From an uncultured Eubacteriales bacterium (GTDB lineage Bacteria > Bacillota > Clostridia > Oscillospirales > Acutalibacteraceae): a DNA stretch of 39,114 bases. The stretch spans positions 1 through 39,114 of the forward strand of contig CAJTXF010000017.1 in the NCBI GenBank assembly GCA_910580045.1, in the 5' to 3' direction. The translations under genes were made by a program, and so were the position numbers. The notes under the pieces were generated by a model, which saw only the letters and a program-made list of their open reading frames with translations, did not search any database and was not told the DNA's origin. This document shows, one piece after another, positions 1 to 8,438 of this stretch. Numbering within the stretch: position 1 is the first letter of the stretch; every line of letters starts with the position of its first letter.

Positions 1-632
1 GAATCGAAGATTCCCCAAGTCACGGAGAGCCGCAGGCCGTTTGCGGGAGCGTGGCGGCCCTAGGCGTTCCGTCCAGATGGCGCTTGCGGGGGCGATGCTG
101 CTGACTGTCAGGCCCTTGACCTAACAGTCAGCACCATCTCCCGGAAACGCTTAGCCTCCCAACGCTTCTGCTGGGCGTCCGCCTCTCTCCGCAAGTTAGG
201 AAAGCCCCGCTTTCCTAGGGCTTGTTTGAAAATAGAGGAAATGCCGGATTTTTGGTCCAAAGGAGGCGATTTCAAGGAGAAAACCGCAAGTAATACTTGC
301 GTATTACGAGGATTTTCAACGCAGAAAGCGACTGCTTTGGGGCAAAAAGACGGTGTTTTCGATTTTTCAAACGAGCCCTAACTTGCGGAATCTTGCTGTG
401 TGCTGCGGCTTGGGGGCTTGGGGGCGGCGCGGATGGTGCCTCTGTCCAACTGGTCTGGGCCGTTCTGAGTTCTGCCTCTTTCCGTTCTCTGTGCGAGCCG
501 CCCTTTATGGTCAAGGACCAGACCTCGGGGCTCTGCCCCGAACCCCGCAAGGAGCCGGACCGGCCCCTTGACCCCTTTTCTGCCTGTGCCTTGCTCTATC
601 CGCTGGCCTCTGCCCCGAGCCGCCAGGCCCAT
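1..632. repeat. Intergenic modular repeat element, copy E1 (left part cut by the window edge)
   Basis: This is the 663-base non-coding stretch before the sirtuin gene. Its core resembles the copies at 7430-8206 and 23687-24394. It has a central hairpin at 100-132 (arms GCTGACTGT / ACAGTCAGC) and a stem whose left arm is 189-204. The segment from 381 onward matches the right part of copy E2, followed by a GC-rich box around 511-580. It ends at 610-628 with the terminal motif in reverse orientation (CTGCCCCGAGCCGCCAGGC), 36 bases before the sirtuin start codon. The stem is interrupted by an insert described separately. The open frames here show no recognisable protein. The start of the element lies outside the window. 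Confidence 0.8.
216..380. mobile_element. MITE-like insertion with TA target duplication, nested in repeat E1
   Basis: The 161 bp insert (218-378) begins GGGCTTGTTTGAAAA and ends with the reverse complement of GGGCTCGTTTGAAAA: 15 bp terminal inverted repeats with one mismatch. It is flanked by TA at 216-217 and at 379-380. Removing the insert and one TA joins 217 to 381 and restores a perfect 16 bp stem (189-204 with 210-217 plus 381-388), the form seen uninterrupted at 7916-7952 and 32755-32791. The insert has a central palindrome at 285-301 (CGCAAGTA-A-TACTTGCG) and no ORF of its own. TA duplication is typical of IS630/Tc1-mariner-type transposition. Assignment to that family is inference, since no transposase is present. 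Confidence 0.8.
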
Positions 633-663
633 CTCAACTCTATACCCGAAAGGAGCTTTTTCT

Positions 664-1392
664 ATGCCCACCCTCAAATCCCTCCTTGCCCAAAGCCGCC
701 ACACGGTCTTTCTCGGCGGCGCGGGCGTTTCCACCGCCAGCGGCATCCCGGACTTCCGCAGCGCCCACGGCCTCTACATGGAGAAAAAGCAGGGTATCTC
801 CTACGAGGAAATGCTCTCCCACGACTACTACGTCCGCCACACCGCCCAATTCTATGACTTCCTCCGCAATGTCATGCTCTACCCGGACGCCAAACCCAAT
901 CCCGCCCACCTGGCCCTGGCCAAGCTGGAGCAGGAGGGCCTTTTAGAGGTGGTCATCACCCAGAACATTGACGGCCTCCACCAGATGGCGGGCAGCCAAA
1001 ATGTGATTGAGCTCCACGGTAACGAGGACCGCTATATCTGCCGGTCCTGCGGCAGGGTGTACAATATGCGGTATGTGATGGACAGCCCTGGTGTCCCTGT
1101 CTGCGGCTGCGGCGGGGCCCTCAAGCCGGATGTGGTGCTCTATGGCGAAATGCTGAACCAGAAGGATTTGACCCGGGCCATTGCCTACGCGGAGCAGGCG
1201 GAGCTGATGATTGTGGGCGGCACCTCCCTGGTGGTGTACCCAGTGGCCGGGCTGGTGAATTATCTCAGCCCCGGGGCCAAGCTGGTGATTATCAACCGGG
1301 ACCCCACACCCTATGACAGCCGGGCGGATTTGCTTCTCCATGAGGATTTGGGGGCTGTGCTCGCCCAGGCGGCGGATTTGACTTCACCCTGA
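664..1392 (+). CDS. NAD-dependent protein deacylase, sirtuin family
   Basis: Sirtuins remove acyl groups from lysine using NAD+, giving nicotinamide and O-acyl-ADP-ribose. The 242-residue protein has the NAD-binding GAGVSTASGIPDFRS (about residues 20-33), QNID (100-103), the catalytic His in ELHGN (H118), zinc cysteines C126, C129, C147 and C149, and GTSL/VYPVAG near residue 200. Length fits bacterial class U/III sirtuins. The start at 664 is preceded by AAGGAG at 650-655; an in-frame ATG at 568 lies inside the upstream repeat and is less likely. The gene stands alone between a repeat element and the ABC transporter gene. Substrates cannot be told from sequence. The family is certain; the subclass is not. 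Confidence 0.95.
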   Translation: MPTLKSLLAQSRHTVFLGGAGVSTASGIPDFRSAHGLYMEKKQGISYEEMLSHDYYVRHTAQFYDFLRNVMLYPDAKPNPAHLALAKLEQEGLLEVVITQNIDGLHQMAGSQNVIELHGNEDRYICRSCGRVYNMRYVMDSPGVPVCGCGGALKPDVVLYGEMLNQKDLTRAIAYAEQAELMIVGGTSLVVYPVAGLVNYLSPGAKLVIINRDPTPYDSRADLLLHEDLGAVLAQAADLTSP

Positions 1393-1406
1393 AAATAATA
1401 TATAAT
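1378..1406 (+). promoter_or_regulatory. Sigma-A-type promoter for the ABC transporter gene
   Basis: TTGACT at 1378-1383 and a perfect TATAAT at 1401-1406 are separated by 17 bases. The -35 box lies in the last codons of the sirtuin gene, so the transporter can be transcribed independently. Between promoter and start codon is a stem (CAGCCC / GGGCTG, about 1431-1454) that could end upstream transcripts or be part of the leader. Confidence 0.75.
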
Positions 1407-1485
1407 AGCAGGGAAGACATTTTTTGCCAGCCCCCTTGAAACAGGCGGGCTGGGGGATATTATGAAGAAGAGAAAAGGAGACTCT

Positions 1486-3249
1486 ATGGAAACCGCCTCA
1501 CCCAAACGGCAGAAGGGCCTGGTGCGCCGCTTTCTGCCCTATTTCAAAAAGTATCTGCCTGTGCTGATTTTCGATTTGTTCTGCGCGGCCCTCACCACGG
1601 TCTGTGAGCTGGTCCTGCCCCTGCTGGTGCGCTATGTGACCAATATGGGCATCAACGATTTGGCCTCCCTCACATTGGAGCTGGTGCTGAAAATCGGCGT
1701 GCTGTACCTGTTCCTCTGCCTGGTGGACGCGGGCGCCACCTTCTTCCGGGCGTCCATCGGCCATATTATGGGCGCACGCATGGAGACGGACATGCGCACG
1801 GATTTGTTCGCCCATCTGCAGAAGCTGAGCTTCAACTATTTCGACAACATGAAGGTGGGGCAGATTATGTCCCGCATCACCACGGATTTGTTTGACGTGA
1901 CCGAGTTCGCCCACCACTGCCCGGAGGAGTTCTTTATGGCGGGCATCAAGATTATCGGGGCCTTTGCCATCCTCTGCGGGGTGAATGTGCCCTTGACCCT
2001 GATTGTCTTCTCTGTGGTGCCCTTTATGGTGCTGGCCGCCGCCTATTTCAACTCCAAAATGCGCAGCCAGTTCCGCCAGCAGCGGGCCCAGATTGGGGAA
2101 ATCAACGCCCAGGTGGAGGACAGCCTGCTGGGGGTCCGGGTGGTGAAATCCTTTGCCAATGAGGACGTGGAGACCGGGAAGTTCGAGTCCGGCAACCGGA
2201 AGTTTTTCCGCATCAAGCGGGGCCGCTACTTCCTGATGGGCGGCTTTGAGGCCACCAACCGGATGTTTGACGGGCTTATGCACTTTCTGGTGCTGCTGGC
2301 CGGGGCTATTTTCATGATGAACGGCAGCATCCGCCCAGCGGATTTGGTGGCCTATATGCTGTATGTGGGCACGCTGATTACCTCTGTGCGCCAGCTGGTC
2401 CAGTTTGCCGAGCAGTTCCAGCAGGGTATGACCGGCATTGAGCGGTTCTTCCAGATTATGGACGCGGACGTGGACATCTTCGACCAGCCCGGGGCCAAGC
2501 CCCTGCAAGTCAAAGAGGGCGGGGTACACTTTGAACATGTGGGCTTCCACTACGCGGACGACGGCCGCCAGGTGCTCTCGGAAATCAACCTTGACGTAAA
2601 GCCCGGCCAGAACGTGGCTTTAGTAGGGCCCTCCGGCAGCGGCAAGACTACCCTGTGCAACCTGATTCCCCGGTTCTACGATGTGACCCAGGGCAGGCTG
2701 CTTATTGACGGCCAGGACATCAAAAACGTGACCCTGCGCTCTCTGCGGGAGCAGATTGGTTTTGTGCAGCAGGACGTGTACCTGTTCTCAGGAACAGTCT
2801 TTGAGAACATTGAGTACGGCAGGCCCGGCGCGTCCCGGGAAGAGGTGATGGAGGCCGCCAAGCAGGCCGGTGCCCATGAGTTCATCACCCAGCTTGTGAA
2901 CGGCTATGACACCTATGTGGGCGAGCGGGGGGTGAAGCTCTCCGGCGGGCAGAAGCAGCGCATCAGCATTGCCCGGGCCTTCCTGAAAAACCCGCCCATT
3001 CTGATTCTGGACGAGGCCACCAGCGCGCTGGACAATGAGAGCGAAAAGATTGTGCAGGCGTCCTTGGAGAAGCTGTCCAAGGGGCGGACTACATTTACCA
3101 TAGCCCATAGGCTGTCCACCATACAGGGGGCGTCGGTGATATTGGTGCTGACGGAAAATGGCATTGAAGAAAAGGGCACCCATGAGGAACTTATGGCTAA
3201 GAGCGGCGTATACTACAACCTGTACAGTGCCTATGGAGGGAAGAAGTAG
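1486..3249 (+). CDS. ABC-type exporter, fused membrane and ATPase domains
   Basis: This is a 587-residue half-transporter of the MsbA/LmrA/MdlB type that should act as a homodimer, or as a heterodimer with a partner not seen here. The N-terminal half (about 20-310) holds the hydrophobic type I exporter membrane region. The C-terminal ATPase has Walker A GPSGSGKTT (about 382-390), the signature LSGGQKQR (about 485), Walker B ILILDEATSALD (about 505-516) and H-loop IAHRLST. The start at 1486 is chosen because AAAAGGAG (1473-1480) is well placed; the ATG eight codons earlier has a poorer site. A single half-size gene suggests a homodimer. Lipid, peptide or drug export are all possible; the substrate cannot be inferred. 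Confidence 0.93.
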   Translation: METASPKRQKGLVRRFLPYFKKYLPVLIFDLFCAALTTVCELVLPLLVRYVTNMGINDLASLTLELVLKIGVLYLFLCLVDAGATFFRASIGHIMGARMETDMRTDLFAHLQKLSFNYFDNMKVGQIMSRITTDLFDVTEFAHHCPEEFFMAGIKIIGAFAILCGVNVPLTLIVFSVVPFMVLAAAYFNSKMRSQFRQQRAQIGEINAQVEDSLLGVRVVKSFANEDVETGKFESGNRKFFRIKRGRYFLMGGFEATNRMFDGLMHFLVLLAGAIFMMNGSIRPADLVAYMLYVGTLITSVRQLVQFAEQFQQGMTGIERFFQIMDADVDIFDQPGAKPLQVKEGGVHFEHVGFHYADDGRQVLSEINLDVKPGQNVALVGPSGSGKTTLCNLIPRFYDVTQGRLLIDGQDIKNVTLRSLREQIGFVQQDVYLFSGTVFENIEYGRPGASREEVMEAAKQAGAHEFITQLVNGYDTYVGERGVKLSGGQKQRISIARAFLKNPPILILDEATSALDNESEKIVQASLEKLSKGRTTFTIAHRLSTIQGASVILVLTENGIEEKGTHEELMAKSGVYYNLYSAYGGKK

Positions 3250-3270
3250 AGGGCAATTGCCCGCTGGCCC

Positions 3271-3290
3271 CTGCCCCCGAGCCGTTAGGC
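3271..3290. repeat. Solo right-end motif of the intergenic repeat family
   Basis: The sequence CTGCCCCCGAGCCGTTAGGC is the reverse-oriented terminal motif also found at 610-628, 8178-8195 and 10138-10154. No matching left end or core lies between the transporter stop (3249) and murD (3334), so this looks like a decayed or solo end. It sits 44 bases before the murD start. Confidence 0.6.
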
Positions 3291-3333
3291 TCCTCTTCAT
3301 TCCCACCCAATCCTTCACTTGGAGCGTGACTAT

Positions 3334-4701
3334 ATGAACATACATCACTTTTTCTCCTCTCTCAGCGGCAAACGCGTCACCTTCTGCGGCATCGGCCGCA
3401 GCCATATGCCCCTGATGGAGATGTTCTCCGCCCACGGCGCTCTTGTCTCTGCCCGGGACCGCCGCTCCTTCGCGGAGCTGGGCCAGAACGGCGAAACCCT
3501 CCGCGGTCTGGGTGTTTCCCTTATTTTGGGGGAAGACTATCTTCAGGACCTGTCTGAGGACATTATCTTCCGCACCCCTGGTATGCCCTTCCACCTGCCG
3601 GAGCTGGAGGCTGCCCGGGCCCGGGGCCAGACAGTCACCAGCGAGATGGAGGTCTTCTTTGCCCTGTGCCCCTGCAAAATCTACGCAGTCACCGGCAGCG
3701 ACGGCAAGACCACGACCACCACCATTCTCTCTGAGTTTTTGAAGGCCCAGGGGAAGATTGTCCATCTGGGCGGCAACATCGGCAAGCCCCTGCTCCCGGA
3801 AATCGAGAGCGTCCGCCCCGAGGACTGCGCTGTGGTGGAGCTGTCCAGCTTCCAGCTGATTTCCATGCGCCAGAGCCCCCATGTGGCTGTGGTCACCAAC
3901 CTGGCCCCCAACCACCTGGACATTCACAAGGATATGGCCGAGTATGTGGAGGCCAAGAAGAATATTTTCCTCCACCAGGACGGGTTCAGCCGCACAGTGC
4001 TCAACAGCGACAACAGGGTCACCGCCGCCTTTGCCCCGGAGATTCGGGGGGATTTGTGGCAGTTCAGCCGCAAGGAGCGGCCCGGCCGGGGGGTGTTCTG
4101 TGACGGGAAGACGATTTTTGTCAACAGCGAGCCGCTGATGCAGGTGGCGGACATCAAGCTGCCTGGCTGGCACAATGTGGAGAACTACATGGCCGCCATT
4201 GCCGCCGCCTGGGGGGATGTGTCCCCGGAGAATATGCGCCGGGTGGCCGGGGAGTTCGGCGGGGTGGAGCACCGCATGGAGTTTGTCCGGGAGCTGGACG
4301 GGATAAAATATTACAACGACTCCATTGCCAGCTCCCCCAGCCGGACCATTTCCGGGACCCTGTCCTTTTACCAGGAGAACCTTATCCTTATCTGCGGCGG
4401 CTATGACAAGCACATCCCCTACGGCCCCCTGGGCCCGGCCATCCGGGGCAGGGTGAAGGCCCTGGTTGTCATGGGGGATACCGGGCCGAAAATCGAGGCC
4501 GCTGTCCGGGAGGCGGATTCCGCCGGGCCCCTGCCGGAGATTTTCCATGCCAAGGACATGGCGGAGGCGGTTGCCCTGGCCCGCGCCGCAGCCCGGCCCG
4601 GGGACGTGGTGTCTCTGTCACCGGCCTCCGCGTCCTTTGATATGTACCCTGGCTTCGAGGCCAGGGGCAGGCACTTCAAGGAGCTGGTGAACGGGCTATG
4701 A
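3334..4701 (+). CDS. murD: UDP-N-acetylmuramoyl-L-alanine--D-glutamate ligase
   Basis: MurD adds D-glutamate to UDP-MurNAc-L-Ala with ATP in the cytoplasmic phase of peptidoglycan synthesis. The 455-residue protein shows the N-terminal nucleotide-sugar domain (CGIGRSHMPL), the ATP loop GSDGKTTTTT (from about 121), VVELSSFQL, TNLAPNHLDIH, the Mur central-domain HRMEFV, and NDSIASSPSRT. The start at 3334 has GGAG at 3321-3324; an upstream in-frame TTG at 3319 overlaps that site. The gene is outside any division/cell-wall cluster here, and the next gene overlaps its stop codon (ATGA). Length and motifs are normal. Confidence 0.96.
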   Translation: MNIHHFFSSLSGKRVTFCGIGRSHMPLMEMFSAHGALVSARDRRSFAELGQNGETLRGLGVSLILGEDYLQDLSEDIIFRTPGMPFHLPELEAARARGQTVTSEMEVFFALCPCKIYAVTGSDGKTTTTTILSEFLKAQGKIVHLGGNIGKPLLPEIESVRPEDCAVVELSSFQLISMRQSPHVAVVTNLAPNHLDIHKDMAEYVEAKKNIFLHQDGFSRTVLNSDNRVTAAFAPEIRGDLWQFSRKERPGRGVFCDGKTIFVNSEPLMQVADIKLPGWHNVENYMAAIAAAWGDVSPENMRRVAGEFGGVEHRMEFVRELDGIKYYNDSIASSPSRTISGTLSFYQENLILICGGYDKHIPYGPLGPAIRGRVKALVVMGDTGPKIEAAVREADSAGPLPEIFHAKDMAEAVALARAAARPGDVVSLSPASASFDMYPGFEARGRHFKELVNGL

Positions 4702-5135
4702 GCCCGGGCCCGGGGAAGCACAGGGAGGAGACCAGAAACGAGTGCAGCCGCTTTCTGGAATACCTGAAAAGCAGCATCACCCCCGCCATGGCGCTGACGG
4801 ATATCGTCCGCGTATTTGAAACGATGTGCTGGGAACCCGTGGAGAATAGCCTGATCCTGTTTGAAACAGGCACGTTTTGCCCGGCCGGCGGGCCCCTGTT
4901 TTATTTTTCCCTGACAAGGCAGTTCCCCCACAGTGAGGATGAAGACGAAGACTACGCCCAAATTCATGTGGATGTCCAGTATGAACCGACAGAAGAAAAT
5001 CGAGCGTTCCGGGAAGCCATGCTGAGCGAGGGTTTTCAAAGAGACATTTTCGAGTATATCCGGGCTTCCCGGGCATTTGCCTATGCGCAAAGCCGGGAAT
5101 ATCTCCGAGTGGAAATCTATATGGACGAGACTTGA
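4698..5135 (+). CDS. Uncharacterised 145-residue protein, translationally coupled to murD
   Basis: I do not recognise this protein. Its ATG overlaps the murD stop in an ATGA arrangement, so translation is probably coupled. It is soluble-looking, with no signal peptide or membrane helix. It has an acidic central run (HSEDEDEDYAQ) and a pattern of alternating hydrophobic strands (SLILFETGTF, LFYFSLTRQF, QIHVDVQYEP) followed by C-terminal helices (EAMLSEGFQRDIFEYI). The layout could suit a small alpha/beta domain, but I assign no function. It is followed by a hairpin and then rnr. Codon use resembles its neighbours, though somewhat less GC-rich towards the 3' end. Confidence 0.75.
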   Translation: MSPGPGKHREETRNECSRFLEYLKSSITPAMALTDIVRVFETMCWEPVENSLILFETGTFCPAGGPLFYFSLTRQFPHSEDEDEDYAQIHVDVQYEPTEENRAFREAMLSEGFQRDIFEYIRASRAFAYAQSREYLRVEIYMDET

Positions 5136-5156
5136 CGGGTAAATCAGACGAAGGAC

Positions 5157-5182
5157 GGCCGGTCATTCGGCATCGACCGGCC
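5157..5182. other. Strong stem-loop between the unknown gene and rnr
   Basis: An 8 bp GC-rich stem (GGCCGGTC / GACCGGCC) with a 10-base loop lies just upstream of the rnr ribosome binding site. No T-run follows, so it may be a weak terminator, an RNA processing site or a translation modulator. Confidence 0.5.
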
Positions 5183-5205
5183 AACAGAAAAGGGAGGAAA
5201 CCATA

Positions 5206-7389
5206 TTGAGAAACGACAGAACACCAAACAGGCGGCGGACCTTCGGCGGCCCCGCTCCGGACGCGTATTATCTGCCCAGCGCCGCCAGCACCCCGGAGGA
5301 AATCGTTATCGTTGCCGCCTTGAAGCGCTGCGGCGGGGACGGCGTGCCCTCCAAGTCCCTGCAGCGGGAGGCGGGCATCCGGGACAAGGACGCCTTTTAC
5401 CAGGCCCTTCACAGCCTGGAGGACAAGGGCGAGGTCACGGTGGATAAGGACCACTGGGCCAAGCTGGTCCCCCCGGCAAAAGAGGTGGAGGCGACCATTG
5501 TCTCCCTGTCCGAGCGGTTTGGCTTTGCCCGCCCAAAAATCGGGGAGGACATCTTCATCCCGGGCCGGGATTTGAACGGCGCTTTTGTGGGGGATACAGT
5601 CATCCTTACGGATTTACGCAAGCAGGACAAGGGCCCCAGCGGCAGGGTGAAGCGGATTGTGGAGCGCAGCGACAAGAAAATCACCGGCACCATGCGCATG
5701 GAAGGCCCCATTGCCCGGGTGACCCCGGACGGCCCCCTGCGCTATGATTTAGAGGTGCCCGCTGGCAAGACCGGCGGGGCCAAGGACGGGGACAAGGTGC
5801 TTATCACCCCCAGGCAGGACGGCCGGGGCGACTGGCGGGAGGCCGAGGTCACCTATGTGTTCGGCACCGGCGACCGGGCCCGCGTCTGCGCGGACGCCAT
5901 TATTGAGCGCTGCGGTATCCCCACCCAGTTCCCAGAGGAGGTCATGGCCCAGGCGGAGGAAATCAGCCGTATGATTGTGAGCCAGGCGGATATCGACCAG
6001 CGCCTGGATTTGCGGGACGAGCCCATCTTCACCATTGACAGCGCGGACGCCAAGGATTTGGACGACGCGGTCTCTGCCCACAAAACCGTTGACGGCTACA
6101 CCCTGGGGGTGCATATTGCGGACGTGTCCCACTATGTGAAGGCTGGCACGCCCATTGACAGCGAGGCGTTCCTCCGGGGCACCTCGGTGTATTTCGCGGA
6201 CCGGGTTATCCCCATGCTGCCCGAGGCCCTGTCCAACGGGGTCTGCTCCCTGAACGCGGGGACAGAAAAGCTCACCTTCTCCGCCCTGATGGACTTTGAC
6301 CTGGAGGGCAACATGACCGGATACCGCTTTGAGAAAACGGTTATCAACTCCAAGGTGCGGGGCGTGTACAGCGAGGTCAATGCCATTTTTGACGGCTCGG
6401 CCAGCCAAGCGCTCGTTGATAAATACGCCCCCGTGCGGGAGAGCCTGGACACCGCCAAGGAGCTGGCGGATATTTTGGGCCGCAATGGCAAGAGCCGGGG
6501 CCAGATGGATTTGACCAGCGATGAGATTAAGTTTGTCCTGGATGAGGACGGGGTCTGCGTCGACATCCAGCCCCGCGCCCAGGGCCTCTCTGAGGAGATG
6601 ATTGAGCAGCTGATGGTGGCCGCCAACTGCGCCGCCGCAAGGGCCTCTCTGGACGCGGACATCCCCTTCCTGTACCGGGTGCATGAACAGCCCAGCCCCG
6701 ACCGGGTGATTGAGCTGTGCGATTTGCTGGACAGGCTCACTGTGCCCTGCAAGGAGCTGAAAAAGGGCGAGCCCAAGGCCAAGGACTTCGCCGCTGTGCT
6801 GAGCAGGGTAAAGGGCACCAGCAAGGAATCCCTGGTAAACCAGCGCATTCTGCGCACCATGGACAAGGCCCGGTATGACCACCGGGAGCTGGGGCATTTC
6901 GGCCTGGCCCTGGGGGAGTACAGCCACTTTACCTCCCCTATCCGCCGGTATCCGGACACCTCTATCCACCGGATTCTCAGCGATTTGGTGGGTGGGGCGG
7001 ACAAGTCTGAGCTGAAAAAGCGCTACAGTACCTTTGCCCAGGAGTCGGCCGTTGAGAGCTCTAAAAACGAGGTCCGGGCCGTCAGCGGAGAGCGGGACGC
7101 GGAGGACTGCTACACCGCTGAATATATGCGCCAGCATTTAGGGGAGCACCATGTGGGGGTCATCAATGGGGTGACGCCCAAGGGCATCTTCGTGAAGCTG
7201 GAGAACAACGCGGAAGGCTTTGTAAGCCTGAACGATTTTGAGGGCTGCGACTTTGAGTTTGACGGGGAGATATGCCACCGGGACCACCGCTCCGGGCGGG
7301 TGCTGATGATGGGGCAGGAGATTGGAATCATCATCGCTGGCGCGGACGTGGCCACAGGACGGATTGACTTTATGCCCGAGGAGGCGTGA
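5206..7389 (+). CDS. rnr: Ribonuclease R (RNase II/R family 3'-5' exoribonuclease)
   Basis: RNase R degrades structured RNA processively from the 3' end using two metal ions. The 727-residue protein has an N-terminal winged-helix region (about 28-80), OB/cold-shock domains (about 85-240) and the RNB catalytic domain starting FTIDSADAKDLDDA, with metal-ligand aspartates D278, D284, D286 and D287. Further on it has GEYSHFTSPIRRYPD and a C-terminal S1 RNA-binding domain (about residues 645-720; HHVGVINGVTPKGIFV). The start is a TTG with AGGGAGG at 5191-5197, eight bases upstream. No smpB or secG is adjacent. The gene is followed by a long repeat element. Confidence 0.96.
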   Translation: MRNDRTPNRRRTFGGPAPDAYYLPSAASTPEEIVIVAALKRCGGDGVPSKSLQREAGIRDKDAFYQALHSLEDKGEVTVDKDHWAKLVPPAKEVEATIVSLSERFGFARPKIGEDIFIPGRDLNGAFVGDTVILTDLRKQDKGPSGRVKRIVERSDKKITGTMRMEGPIARVTPDGPLRYDLEVPAGKTGGAKDGDKVLITPRQDGRGDWREAEVTYVFGTGDRARVCADAIIERCGIPTQFPEEVMAQAEEISRMIVSQADIDQRLDLRDEPIFTIDSADAKDLDDAVSAHKTVDGYTLGVHIADVSHYVKAGTPIDSEAFLRGTSVYFADRVIPMLPEALSNGVCSLNAGTEKLTFSALMDFDLEGNMTGYRFEKTVINSKVRGVYSEVNAIFDGSASQALVDKYAPVRESLDTAKELADILGRNGKSRGQMDLTSDEIKFVLDEDGVCVDIQPRAQGLSEEMIEQLMVAANCAAARASLDADIPFLYRVHEQPSPDRVIELCDLLDRLTVPCKELKKGEPKAKDFAAVLSRVKGTSKESLVNQRILRTMDKARYDHRELGHFGLALGEYSHFTSPIRRYPDTSIHRILSDLVGGADKSELKKRYSTFAQESAVESSKNEVRAVSGERDAEDCYTAEYMRQHLGEHHVGVINGVTPKGIFVKLENNAEGFVSLNDFEGCDFEFDGEICHRDHRSGRVLMMGQEIGIIIAGADVATGRIDFMPEEA

Positions 7390-7429
7390 GGGGGAATAAA
7401 GGAGGGGGAGAGCGCGTAAGAATGAGATA

Positions 7430-8206
7430 GAAAGCGAAAGCCTGACGGCTCGGGACAGGCGCTGTCTCCAAGCACAGCCTGGAGGCGGGATGAAAGTTTC
7501 GCCGGCCTTTTCAAAGGCCGCGGGGGTTTGGGGGCGGCGCCCCCAAGGTCTAAGCGCTAATCCAAAAGCGCTCCAACTAAGAACGGAAGTACAGGCGGCG
7601 CTCACCAAGAAACCTCCGGGGCAGACCATCCGGCGGCGAGCCCAAGTCCGACAGTGGCACAGAGTTCGCGAAGCGAACTCTTGCAAGCGCCGCCAGAGAA
7701 GCCGAGCAGTAGATTCCGCCAAGTTGGGAAACGGGACGTTTCCCGGCTTGGCGGAGAGGGCGGACTGTACGATTGGGCGTAGGGCCCTAAGCGTTCCCGG
7801 AAGATGCTGCTTGCTGTGAGGCCAGGGGCCTGACAGTCAACGGCTTCCCAACCGTAAGCACCATCTATCAGGAATGCTTAGCCTCCCAACGCCTGTGCAA
7901 GGCATCCGCCTCTCTCCGTAAGTTAGGAAAGCTGCGCTTTCCTAACTTACGGAATCTTGCTGGGTGCTGCGGCTTGTGGGCGGCGCGGACTGGTGCCACG
8001 TTGGGATGCTGGATTGCCACTTGGAGTTTTGCCTCGCCCTGCCTCTTGATGGCGCCGCCCTTTTAAGGTCAAGGGCCAGACCTCGGGGGACTCCTGACGT
8101 TGGCTTCGCCAAGTCGCCCCGAACCCCGCCAGGGGGCAATCCCCCCTGGACCCCGGGATGGGCTTGCCGGCAGGTACTGCCCCGAGCCGTCAGGCTCCGC
8201 TTTCTC
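7430..8206. repeat. Intergenic modular repeat element, copy E2 (most complete copy)
   Basis: The stretch between rnr and the bofA-like gene is a bounded element. Left end 7431-7459 reads GAAAGCCTGACGGCTCGGG; the right end is its reverse complement with few changes (about 8177-8206), giving about 28 bp inverted termini. Inside are a box around 7497-7550 (AAAGGCCGCGGGGGTTTGG followed by a GC palindrome), hairpin A (7716-7732 with 7738-7754, G-T pairs at two positions), a central segment with CTGACAGTCA, hairpin B (7916-7931 with 7937-7952, perfect 16 bp), and a second GC box (about 8085-8160). Several frames are open only because of high GC. No target duplication was identified. Confidence 0.85.
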
Positions 8207-8240
8207 CCACTCTAAATCTTCTCCCTGCGAGGTCCTCCCC

Positions 8241-8417
8241 ATGAAAAGTTTCCTCCTCTCCGGCCTGCTCGGCCTCTGCGCTCTTGTCCTGGTCAATCTC
8301 ACCGCCCAATACACCGGCGTCCTTATCCCCATCAACCGCCTCAGCCTGGCGGCTTCCGGCGTGCTGGGGGTGCCTGGTGTCACGCTGATGGTGCTTCTCA
8401 ATACGATTTTATTATAA
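8241..8417 (+). CDS. BofA-family small membrane protein (pro-sigma-K processing inhibitor type)
   Basis: The protein has 58 residues, mostly hydrophobic, with two likely membrane segments (about 4-22 and 36-57). The segment LVNLTAQYTGVLIPINRL followed by GVLGVPGVTLMVLLN closely resembles the conserved C-terminal part of BofA, which in Bacillus holds the SpoIVFB protease inactive in the outer forespore membrane. It is shorter than Bacillus BofA (87 residues), lacking one N-terminal helix. A weak binding site (CGAGG, 8228-8232) precedes the ATG. nagA follows 21 bases later, so the two may be co-transcribed. Family membership is by motif similarity; a sigma-K role here is inference. Confidence 0.75.
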   Translation: MKSFLLSGLLGLCALVLVNLTAQYTGVLIPINRLSLAASGVLGVPGVTLMVLLNTILL

Positions 8418-8438
8418 TAAGAGTCAGGAGATGTTCAA

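Noticed and set aside
297..857. 186-codon ORF across repeat E1 and the sirtuin start
   Set aside because: It runs through the MITE-like insert and the sirtuin gene in another frame, with Pro/Arg-rich composition typical of GC-rich non-coding DNA.
7430..8206. Insertion sequence with a transposase in the rnr-bofA gap
   Set aside because: The termini look mobile, but no frame has transposase motifs (DDE or HUH). It is at most non-autonomous.
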